From Mesocentrotus franciscanus (Eukaryota; Echinodermata; Echinoidea; Camarodonta; Strongylocentrotidae), in the NCBI GenBank assembly GCA_037976565.1, contig CP137682.1, positions 26,045,298-26,109,297 of the forward strand: 64,000 nucleotides of DNA. Direction: 5' to 3'. The notes below the pieces were generated by a model. The model did not search any database. It was not told where the DNA came from and saw only the letters and a list, made by a program, of their open reading frames with translations. Position 1 is the stretch's first letter; each line of letters begins with the position of its first letter. A program made the position numbers and the translations under genes. This document shows, one piece after another, positions 1 through 10,700 of the stretch.

Positions 1-1452
1 ACAAAACATTAACTTTAAAACTAAGGCTCCACCATCTTCCAAACTATAAGACCCTGTGATAAAGCATGGGTTTAGAGCGTAGTCTTTACTCCAGACCCGT
101 TTAATTAAAAAAAAAATCTTCAAAACTAAGACCCCATCATCTTATTCCTGTGGAATAACATGAGCATTGAACGTAGTCTTTCCTCCAGACCCGGTTATTC
201 AAAATGAAAAAACAATAAAAAAAATAATAAAAAAATTCAAATCTAAGACCCAACGATCCTCCAAACTAAGACCCTGTGATAAAGCATGGGTTTAGAGCGT
301 TGTCTTTACTCCACACCCGGTTATTTCAAAAATAAAATAAAACAAAACAAAACAAAACATTAACTTTAAAACTAAGGCCCCACCTTCTTCCAAACTAAGA
401 CCCGGTAATAAATGATCAAAAAAAATCGTCGACGGTCAACGAACCATCGAATCGGTCCCTCCTCTGTGTGTTATATATATGGACCATTTTGACTGATTCG
501 TCAGTTCGTGGGACCGCCGACCAATCATTTATTTGTGACGTGTTGTATCCACATATGTAATAATGTAAAGCGATGCCATGCATCGCCAAGAAATAATGAT
601 GATAATGATGAGTACTTATAACGCGCTATATCCACCTTATGTAGATGCTCAAAGTACTTAATTTGTTTTATTTTTTATTTTTTTATTTTTAAATTAAAAA
701 AACAGGAATAAGATGGTGGGTCTTAGTTTCGAAGATTTGTTTAAATTTCTATTTCTTTTGAAATAACCGGAGGAAAGACTACGCTCTATACCCATGTTAT
801 TCCACAGGAATGAGATGGTGAGGTCTTAGTTTGAAGATTTTTCATTTTTTTTAAATAACCGAGTCTGAAGTAAAGACTAGGCTCTAATCCCATGCTTTAT
901 TACCGGGTCTTAGTTTGGAAGATGGTGGGGTCTTAGTTTAAAAGGTTTTTTAATGTTTTGTTTTGTTTTGTTTTGTTTTTTGTGTGTTTTTTTTTTTTTT
1001 TTTTACTTTTGAATAACCGGGTCTGGAGGAGAGACTACGCTCAATACTCATGTTCTTCCACATGAATAAGATGATGGGGTCTTAGTTTTGATGATTTTTA
1101 AAAAGTTTTGAAATAACCGGGTCTGGATGAAAAACTACGCTCTAAACCCATGCTTCATTACCGGGTCTTAGTTTGGAAGATGGTGGGGTCTTAGTTTAAA
1201 AGTTTTTGTTTGTTTTTTTACTTTTGAATAACCGGGTCTGGAGGAAAGAGTACGCTCAAAACTCATGTATGTATACTCAATACTAGGCGTTGTGGCGTGC
1301 GCCTGTAATCCAGCTAACAGTGGAAGTTACAAACTGATTCAGCCGAGGACGCAGGTTCGAAACTGAGTCACGTCTTTCGGATGGTGACGTTAAAGGTCGG
1401 TCCCCAGACGTAAATAATCATATATGATTGATACACGTCTGTAAAAACCCAA

Positions 1453-1497
<45 letters not shown>

Positions 1498-2320
1498 ATT
1501 CCACAGGAATAAGATGATGGGGTCTTAGTTTTGAAGATTTGTTTTTAATTGAACGGGTCTGGAGTAAAGACTACGCTCTAAACCCATGCTTTAGTACAGG
1601 GTCTTAGTTTGGAGGATTGTTGGGTCTTAGATTTGAATTTTTTGTTTTGTTTTTTATTGTTTATTTATTTTTGAAATAACCGGGTCTGGAAGAAAAAACT
1701 ACGCTCTAAACCCATGCTTTATTACTGGGTCTTAGTTTGGAAGATGGTGGGGTCTTAGTTTAAAAGTTTTTGTTTGTTTTTTTACTTTTGAATAACCGGG
1801 TCTGTAGGAAAGACTACGCTCAATACTCATGTTATTCCACAGGAATAAGATGATGGGGTCTTAGTTTTGAAGATTTTTTTTTTGATTAAACGGGTCTGGA
1901 GTAAAGACTACGCTCTAAACCCATGCTTTATCACAGGGTCTTATAGTTTGGAAGATGGTGGAGCCTTAGTTTTAAAGTTAATGTTTTGTTTTGTTTTGTT
2001 TTATTTTATTTTTGAAATAACCGGGTGTGGAGTAAAGACAACGCTCTAAACCCATGCTTTATTACAGGGTCTTAGTTTGGAGGATTGTTGGGTCTTAGAT
2101 TTGAATTTTTGTTTTGTTTTTTATTGTTTTTTTATTTTTGAAATGACCGGGTCTGGAGGAAAGACTACGCTCGATTCTCATGTTATTCCACATGAAAAGG
2201 ATTATGGGGTCTTAGTTTTGAAGATTTTTAAATTTTTGAAATAACCGGGTCTGGAGTAAAGACTGCGCGCTATACCCATGCTTTATTACAGGGTTTTAGT
2301 TTTGAACAAATTTGACAAAA
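1..2320. repeat. Foldback array of a ~100-130 bp module, in inverted orientation at its two ends
   Basis: Bases 1-410 are close to the reverse complement of about 1600-2070. The module reads 'ccgggtctggag', 'aaagactacgctc', 'catgctttatt' or 'catgttattccacagg', then 'gggtcttagttt'. On the plus strand it recurs near 857, 1014, 1118, 1228, 1553, 1677, 1795, 1890, 2020, 2145 and 2243. A unique spacer (about 411-690) separates the short left arm from the long right arm. Modules alternate between two sub-types. No coding sequence is visible. The layout is that of a foldback element or an inverted tandem array; the family name is unknown to me. Confidence 0.8.
1268..1494 (+). mobile_element. 7SL/Alu-like SINE with a (CA)n tail
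   Basis: The 5' part 'gtggcgtgcgcctgtaatcc' followed by 'agcta' closely resembles the 5' Alu domain of 7SL RNA. A pol III B-box-like 'ggttcgaaac' lies about 65 bases downstream. The body holds 'cggatggtgacgttaaaggt' and 'ggtcccca', a motif type I associate with invertebrate SINE bodies. The element ends in a long (CA)n run (about 1453-1494). It interrupts a module of the foldback array between 'actcatgt' and 'tattccacagg', so it inserted later. A full 7SL gene is excluded because the similarity covers only the 5' domain. Confidence 0.55.
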
Positions 2321-2333
2321 TATCCCTTCAAAT

Positions 2334-2530
2334 TTATTACATTTGTGGGTAAAGTCATTATTACATTTGTGGGTGATTCAAAATTATTACATTTGTGGGT
2401 AAAGTGGTTATTACATTTGTGGGTGAAATTATTACATTTGTGGGTAAAGTGTTATTACATTTGTGGGTGTTATTACATTTGTGGGTAAAGTGTTATTACA
2501 TTTGTGGGCGTTATTACATTTGTGGGTGTA
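2334..2530 (+). repeat. Minisatellite, unit 'ttattacatttgtgggt(aaagt)'
   Basis: About ten copies of 'ttattacatttgtgggt' follow one another, some with 'aaagt' or 'gattcaaaa' extensions, so spacing varies. The array abuts the right end of the foldback array. Past it, 2531-2800 holds a G/C-run stretch ('gggggg', 'ccccc') and no recognisable gene. Confidence 0.85.
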
Positions 2531-2802
2531 ACAGGGGACGATCCCCCTAAGAAAATTGATGGGGGGACGTGTCTCCCCCGTCCCCCGGGATCGCCGCCCC
2601 TGATAATTAGGATCACTAAAAATGTCTTTGGAAAGTGCACATTTGGTGATCATAGTCCTACACCTGTGAGTAATGGCGCATCAGCGATATGTCATAAACC
2701 ATCTTTATGAACCACACGCACGCACGCAAAGTCATACCTTTCACGAAATGACCATCTTATAAGATTTTCTGACAAGCGGGAGGGGGCTACACATAGGCCC
2801 GT

Positions 2803-4086
2803 ATTCTGAAGTCATGTCTAACTCATGTTTAAAGTACAAGTCCACTCCACTGAAAAGTTGAGCTGATTAGATAGACAAAAATCTAAAAAGCCCAAATATA
2901 ACTTGGTTTTGGAAAATGGTGCTCAGATTTATTTTTAATAATTTTTTTTAATGAGCAAAAACAAGCGAGTCGGTTGTGACGTAGGGTCCTCACAACACAG
3001 ATTCGTAATGTAACCAAAATTAATGCATACGTCTTTGTGAAGTGCCTCGATACAAACTATTTCATTCACCTGATAAGAATAATGAAACACTATTATTCTT
3101 ATCAGGTGAATGAAATAGTTTGTATAGAGGCACTTCACAAAGACGTATGCATTAAATTTGGTTACATTACGAAAATAGCCTATTGTCAGAATGTATACCG
3201 CTGGCACTTTCGTTGTGAGGAGCATACGTCACATCCGTACAGCAATATAAATGTTTTGCTCGAAATACCCGAAACAAAAATCGCTCTTAAAAATCACCTG
3301 ATTGAAGTACGCCCGTGATATTTGGCAGTTTTAACCTTTGATTTATTTACAACATGTTATAATTTTTGAAAATCGGAGTGGACTTGGGCTTTAACTAAAC
3401 AGTTGTCTAAAGTCCTGTCTAAGTCCCTTTCTAACTTTAGTCACGAAGTCGTGACTAACCTTTTCGTATTCTGAAGTCGTGATTAAAGTCAAGACTGCGA
3501 GGGGTTGTTTAAGAGCGCGATTCTGCTGCTTTTCAACGTATATGGTAAACTTTACTTGCTGACCCGAACTTGCCGGAGAGAACGATGGTACGTGCACCGT
3601 CTCTAAAATTGCAAATACGTTTTGCAGGATTGTTTTCTCGCGTAGCCATATATTTTTTCTCGATAATATTAACTATTCTAATATAATGGTGACATGTTGG
3701 AAATTCCATAATCTATACTAAACTGTCCATTCTGTCGCGGCGAATAATTGACGCACTGATATTTGTGTGTTTGTACTGTGCACCAGTCACGTCACTGTGC
3801 GGATTAATTTTGTTATCCGTCGCACGCACGCATGCGCATTCGGTCTATCGTCTGCGGGAATGTCAAAATCAACGCCTACTAGGCATGCGCAGAAGTCGTA
3901 ACCAAAGTTAAACACGACTTCGTAGTTAAACACGACTTAGACAGTTGTTTAGTTAGACGCTACTTAGACACGACTTCAGAATACGAAATTTAGTTAGACA
4001 GGACTTAGACGCGACCTCGCGTTTAAGCCGTGTCTAACTATAGTTGTTTGACTTTAGTCATGACTAAGTTAGACACGACTTCAGAA
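2803..4086. mobile_element. Composite foldback element with 'gtattctgaagtc' termini
   Basis: The left end 'gtattctgaagtcatgtcta' (2803) is matched by the inverted right end 'agttagacacgacttcagaa' (about 4062). A second inner pair lies at about 3470 ('cgtattctgaagtcgtgatt') and 3987 ('gacttcagaatacg'). Variants of 'tagttagacacgact' recur between 3890 and 4080 as sub-terminal repeats. No transposase is visible. The palindrome at 3003-3173 is nested inside. Confidence 0.6.
3003..3173. mobile_element. Palindromic MITE, family A copy 1
   Basis: A near-perfect palindrome: 'atgcatacgtctttgtgaag' on the left answers 'cttcacaaagacgtatgcat' on the right, and the arms extend out to 'cgtaatgtaacc' and 'ggttacattacg'. 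Arms are about 80 bp with a tiny loop near 3090. A diverged second copy is at 15446-15662. No coding capacity. Confidence 0.75.
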
Positions 4087-4099
4087 TATAAAACTTGAT

Positions 4100-4385
4100 A
4101 GTACATTTTGGCAGTTTCCTCTAGATTAAAGAAACAATCCACTTTCTTAAATGTCTGAAAAGCGTTCAAGTCAATCACGAAATTGGAGCAATATTGTCCA
4201 TTCTCGAAGCCATTGAATCAAATCCCCCATAATGTAGGCCTCGAAGTCTTAAACATTTGAAAATCTAATTTGAAGTGAATTCGTATAGGGGGAAAAAGAA
4301 AACCTTTTGCAGCATGTACATAATAATGGGATGCTATAGGTGAAATTAAACAACTTCATTAATAGTAGCGATATTTTTCCTGCCA
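4100..4385. other. Unassigned
   Basis: I see no gene, repeat or site here. By position it is intron 4 of the ABCG gene. Confidence 0.5.
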
Positions 4386-4495
4386 GAGCGATACATTTTG
4401 TGATAGCTAGTCTCTTTCAAGCTGACCCCTTCCCATAAGGAAGGAGGAAGAAGTCAGCTTGAAAGTGACTAGCTATCATACAATTTATCGCTCTG
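4386..4495. repeat. 110-bp hairpin
   Basis: The arm 'tgatagctagtctctttcaa' followed by 'gctgac' is answered by 'gtcagcttgaaagtgactag' and 'ctatca'. Arms are about 44 bp (4387-4434 and 4452-4495) with few mismatches and an AG/CT-rich loop. It lies about 130 bp beyond the donor of ABCG exon 4 and is probably a small foldback transposon. Confidence 0.7.
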
Positions 4496-4622
4496 TATTA
4501 TTTGCAATTACCGAACGGTTCGCCCTAAACTTTTAGACAATTGGGCTCCGGGTGATTCAAGTCCAGTCTGACCATGATAATGACATGTTGGCAAGAGAGA
4601 ATAGAAATCACAAACAACTCAC

Positions 4623-4723
4623 ATCTAGCAGGAGAACAGCCGGATCAGTGAGTAATTCACAGCCGATGTTAGCTCGCTTCTTCTCACCACCAGATAGCCC
4701 CCTGCTCAGGGAATTACCCATCT
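4623..4723 (-). CDS. ABCG exon 4 (signature and Walker B)
   Basis: The acceptor 'ctattaacag' is followed by 101 bp encoding [16 protein letters not shown] and then the Walker B strand VLLLD, with donor 'gtgagt'. It ends in phase 0, immediately before the expected catalytic Glu codon. Confidence 0.9.
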
Positions 4724-7700
4724 CTGTTAATAGCAGAAAGAATACAGTGAGACCGATGGTTGTCGAATAGAAGCATAGCCAAACCATTTTGATGAGGGAT
4801 GTCCTTAACAAATATGTAATGCAGACATTATTTCTGATTTCTTTTTATTCCCACGTCCCACTTGTCAAACGATATTCCAATAACAGAAAAGGGATAGTAG
4901 TATCCATCTTATGATGTTTTGCCCTTCTGATTACTAATTAATCTTATTATTCTTCATAATCTATGTTTGAAAAATCAATATATCAATCAATCAATCAATC
5001 GATCAATCGACCAATCAACAAACCAATCAATCACTTTATCAATTAATGTTACTTTGACGATGTACTTGTTATATCGTCGCTGATTTTACGAACCGGCATA
5101 CGAAGCGTTTTTCGTGTAAATTTTCGATTTCAATATTTTTACATATTTTGAATGATATTATAATAATCAACCTATCTGCAAAATTTTAGGTCATAAAACG
5201 CTTTAATTAAAAAGTTATTCGATTTTATAAAATGTGTGCGCTATGTATGCCAGTTCGTAAAGCTCGAGTTAACGCGCGAAAAGGAATTTGTTGATTTTAC
5301 GAACCGGCACGCTTAACTATAACTAGTCTGCTAGCAGAATAGGATTCACCGAAATCTGATGCTTAAACTTCGAGTCTGCGTGGAACTGGTGAGTTGAGGT
5401 TTATTTTGTTCTCGATTCAATGAAAATGTATGCACGTCGTGTTTGAACTATCTATAAAATTGTAAAATAACCTCTCCTAAATTGGTGATTACCCTATGAT
5501 TATTTCCTCTTTCGCTAACCCAGCCCCACATGTAGCGGGTTATGTTAGTGTACCAGTGTATCGAAGCTACAGGTAACGTGCATGCAAACAATTTAAAAAT
5601 GTTTCGCTCAATGAACGGGACCCATTAAGTTAGATTCTGGGGTTATCGTAGTAACAACAGACCCTATTTACTTGCTACTAACCTGTGGGCTATATGTTTA
5701 GAACTTAAAGTATTGTGATGTGGCAAAACTGGCATGATTTCAGAGATGGGTTCTGTATCTAGTCTATATCTGTTGCTGGGCTGTAGAAATATGCCACTGC
5801 CACTGGCACTAGTGACTAGTCTAGCGAGTAGTGAGTACACTGCATCAACATCTACCACAGATCACCATCCCATTTACCTTTAATTTAGTTTCAAATTCAC
5901 TTGAGACCTGCATAATTTGGTCATATGTCTAAGTCTTTTCTTTGCATCCTTATTATAAGTGGTTTTAGGTATGACCATATTTTGTCAAAGAGTTCAGGTC
6001 TTCGGTATTAAAGTCTACGTCTATGCTCGTCGTACTCATCGAAAGCCTTTTCACTTTCAGCAACTAAACAAGGATATTGTGGTGTGTTGTCTCTCATAGT
6101 GGTCACGATTGATTAGTGCAAAGTGAAAAAAATGACTTGAAACAATATAATTATTGTACATGTAGAACCACATGCCTTCACCAGGTCAGGTCTAGCACTT
6201 GGTAGGTTTGCCAGTGTTATAGATAGGATTATCAAATATCAGGTTTTGTTTTCTTTATAAACTATTGATATTTGACTTATTATAAAATCTTTATTCAATC
6301 ATTAGATGAATTTCATCCAGAATAGCCTTGTCCAGTAGAACAAGGACACATCTACTAATTTGGTTTCCTTGACTGATATCAAAAGGAGAAAGAATTCGGT
6401 ACCAAGGAGAGGCACTTCAGTGAAAATGAAATGGGGCAGCAGGTGGTGGCGGGGAAAATGTTAGCAGTGTCGGAAACCTGGACTTGTACACACCATGGAT
6501 ATGGGAGACATCCCATTACCTGAGCTTGGTTAGTAATACATTTTTTCCTTTCAGATACTTTCTTCTAGATTGTTAATGCACATCATCCAAATTACTTTCT
6601 ACAAAGAATGTTAACAATACTGAGTACATCTCATAATTTGCAGTTGGGTACTAGTAGTGTGTGAAATAGATTAGTTGATATGCTTTTTAAAAATTGGAAT
6701 TATGTTGAGAGGCTATAATTTTTACACTGGGTTGAATTAATGCAATTCACTATTGTTCTTTACCAGAGATTTTGGGAACACAAATGCGGTCCCTTCAACC
6801 CCGGAGTAGGGGAGGGTACCAGCCAGAAAAAAATTATTAGGTGTGTTTATCTCCATAGTAACTTTAATTTATTTGTTTCTGGGTAAAGTGATATTTAAGC
6901 AAACATTAGAATATGTTTATGGTGTAGAATGCTTCCAATCCAGTCCATTAATTTATCTCATTATTTCTGTTTCATTCTGAATTACTCAAATGCAAATATT
7001 ATATGTATTGCTTTGCAGTGATTCAGATATGTTCACGCCCAATGACCGATGATGCTAAGTTTGACTGCCCAAGGATTGACAGCCTAAAAATGCTCCTAAC
7101 AGAGTTGAAATGCCCTTCAGAGGTCCAGCAAGGATGTAATGTCCCATACATTGACCCCTTTTGATTGAAAACCAGCTGACTTAAAGCTCACAGATTGGTG
7201 GTGAGTTATTCCTCATTCTATTTTTTTGTAGCTAATAAAGATATACATGTTAATGTTAATGTAACCAGATACGTGCATAATGCTGAGTATTTTTATTGGT
7301 TTTGAAGTTTGACAAACATACTTGAAAATAAATGAAATTACCACCTTCCAGTATAATTTTATGACAGATATCATTGTCCTAAATAATGGTAAGTTTTTGA
7401 AATATGAATCATGCAATTTTCATTCCAGTTAAAGAAAAGTTATAGTTTTGGGTAATATTCATTACACCAATTAGTATATTTTTAGCATATACTTACATGT
7501 ACATGTTTGTGAAACTATGAGTTGTGATCAAACAACATTCACAAGTGATTTAGAATATTGTGATAAGAACTTAGCAAGTGGTTACCGGTAGGTAAAAATA
7601 AGTTTAAAGAATTACCAGATGTATCTTTCTTTAAATTCTCTGTTGACATTCACATTGAATCTGCTTACAAAGTGAATATGGATTAATGTTATCACATTGC

Positions 7701-10700
7701 TAATTGTTGTATAACTACCTTTCAGTTTTTATCCACAATTTATTATACATGTATTTGAATTCTGGGTAAACCTGATATGAAGTTGTTGTTGTTTTGTTTT
7801 TGGCTGCTATATACATGTACCTACTCCAGCATACATGTACTTATCTGTATATAGTATTCCATGATATTTTCTTGTCTCATTTCAAAATTCCTCTGTTGTA
7901 TGTTTATGCTCCCAATGAAATGAAATAAATGAATTTAATAAATAATTTTACTTCCAGTGATTCGAATGGCCCCAGTTCTACAAAGGACAGCCCACACACT
8001 GACTGCTATCAGAACGATGGTCCACAAATAATTGCTCAACAAATTGAGAGCCAAGGGATCCCAAACCCATGGACAACACTGAACAGGTCACTGGTTTTTA
8101 GGTAAGTTACATGTTTACACCTGAATGCAACTATTGAGTGATATTTAAGAAGTGTCCTTCTATTAAGTTTTTTTTCAGGGGATGTCTATTTTTATTACCT
8201 TTGGTTAGTGTACAGTGCAGCTTAGAGAAATAAGCTTAGGATTTGCAATTTATGCATTAACTTTGACTGCACTTTCTAAGTTTGTTGAATCATGATGTAT
8301 GTGTTACGACAACTTCAACACATTCTGTCGATTTCATTAGAATATATTTTTGTAAAAATATCCGTTTGTGGCTTCTACAACCTCATATTCAGTAATTTAG
8401 ACCAAAGTGAGATTTATTAAATTCAATGAACCATCCAAATAAATAAACCAAGACTGATGAGGAATATTGCATATGTGATATTCATTTCTAAACTGCTCTC
8501 AAATTTTGTTTCTCTGTGTTAAAGTTCTCAGACCTGGTGAGGACATCCCAAAGGCAGAATGAAACAGAACCCATGGAGTTGGATACAGACTTTGAGGATG
8601 AAGTACACAAAGTGGAATCTGACAAAGAAAACTTCCTGTTAGCTGCTGTTGGTCAGTAATAGCACAGCAGATATTTCACCTGTTATATAGGAATTTGTAT
8701 TCATGTAATTTGAATCATAACCATTCAAATTATATACATGTATATATATATATTACATAATTCTTTTAATTTTTCCAAGGTTTACAAGTAAAAGATATAT
8801 CAGTAATGTTCAAAATAACATTGTTATCTACACTTGGTTATTCCAAGCCAATAACTAGTACCCATACTACAACATCCTAACTTATAGTATGACTTTATCA
8901 GAAAATTACATTACCTTCTTCATGTTTATTTTGTAGCCTTCATTTGCAATCCTCCACCAGGATCTTAAACTGTAATAGGGTTATTGTCATTTAAATTTAA
9001 CAACTTAATAAAATAACAATTAATCATGCTACAACATTGTATAATACATGACAATTTAAAGAGGTTTCGTGGGTGGGGGCCACTTGAAGAGCTAAAGGAA
9101 AAATCATAGGAAGGAAGATGGTGTATTCTAAGATTTGACTTACCATCTACTGAGGAAATTACATAGAAGTTGGAAGGCTTTAGAATGAGAGCCACTACCT
9201 TTATTAGTTAGACATACATTATGTTAGATTCACATTGTTTAATGCTTTCAATTTCATACAGTAAATCTTCTCCTGTTGGTAGATATTTTCTGATGGGGAC
9301 CGAAGTGTTCATTTGTGAAATGGCTTTCATTGACAAATTTTAAAGGGATTAAAATGTATTGTTGAAGAATGCGTTGTTGACATTAAATGTATATAGTGGC
9401 CTTGCAAACTTCTAATCATCAATTAATTGTCCTTCAAGTGACTGATCTTCACCAATATTTCATTGGGGAGCAATAAACTCATGTAATTAATATTAACAAG
9501 TTGGTTTAATTATAACTGAATTACTCTGTATGTATATTCTATTCCCATTTGAGCTTTCAGTGCTTGGCATATCATCTGAATAATTTCTAAAATATATATG
9601 ATATGTCTTTCTAAACTGATCAGGAAGGGCACTGGATAATCACCTTCTCTTATCCAGTTCATTGTTGATGCTGATTCTTTAGTAATGAGTAATCTAGCTT
9701 AGTTATACATAAATTAAATTTAGAGTAGATTTCATGTAAAAGCACACTTTGCTTGTGTTATTTGAAAAGGTATTTCCTGTTCTAAAATGGTATTATGCTG
9801 CAGATTCCTTGTGCATAGACTGCAAGAAATGTAGTCAATTATGCATGAACAATATATGAGCTGTCATATGGAGTAAGTAGATATTAGCTCTATCTCAAAA
9901 TTACAATATTTATATTCATTGCAACATTTAAAGAATATGTCTAATGTGTAATATTTTGTATGCATCATTTCTAAGTCTTCAAGAATCATCTTTTCTGTGG
10001 CGTATTGGTACTGATTAAGAAACTTGTTGAAATTTGCCAATGTTTTCAACTTGTCCATGAACCTCATTTTGGCTTCATGATTCCATCAAATGTTATAATT
10101 GAGTAAATAGAATGTCTTTATATTAATGCAAATCCATGGACATTTTTGACACCCCAAATGTGCACACGTATGCATTTAGTATAAGTTGCAATCAAAATTC
10201 AAATACATGTAATAGGATGAAAATATTATTGTATTGTGCAAATATATTGAGCATAATTTTACGCCGATTTGTAGATTTTTAGCATGCCTCTTGTATTTTT
10301 GCTACAATTGTGTTTTCTAACAACTATGCAGCATTTTCTAATGGTTACATTTAATTGGTGTACAAACAATTAACCATTTGTTTGCTCAAAATGAGGATTA
10401 AATATGTATATTATCAATTTAAACCATGAATTTCAAAGAGGGAATTTTCTCTTTACTGTAACAGTAAAATATATAACAACACCATGCCCCACACAATTAT
10501 GGTACCTTGAAAATGATATGATAATATGTAATTTAGATACAATGTACCTCTCTGAATTTAAATTCTACTTTCCTTGAGGTAAAGGGAGACATGACTGAGA
10601 TAGGAATATATAAAAGGTTCTATGAGATAGAGAGAGATTGGAATGAAGAGAGAGGATGTGTGAAGAGAGAGAGAAGTGCAGTATTGAGTATCTGCCCAAG

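Noticed and set aside
1453..1494. Z-DNA or regulatory CA tract
   Set aside because: Simplest reading is the SINE's tail; no evidence of function.
5664..5858. Extra ABCG exon
   Set aside because: Exons 3 and 4 already join in phase around it and it has no ABC motif.
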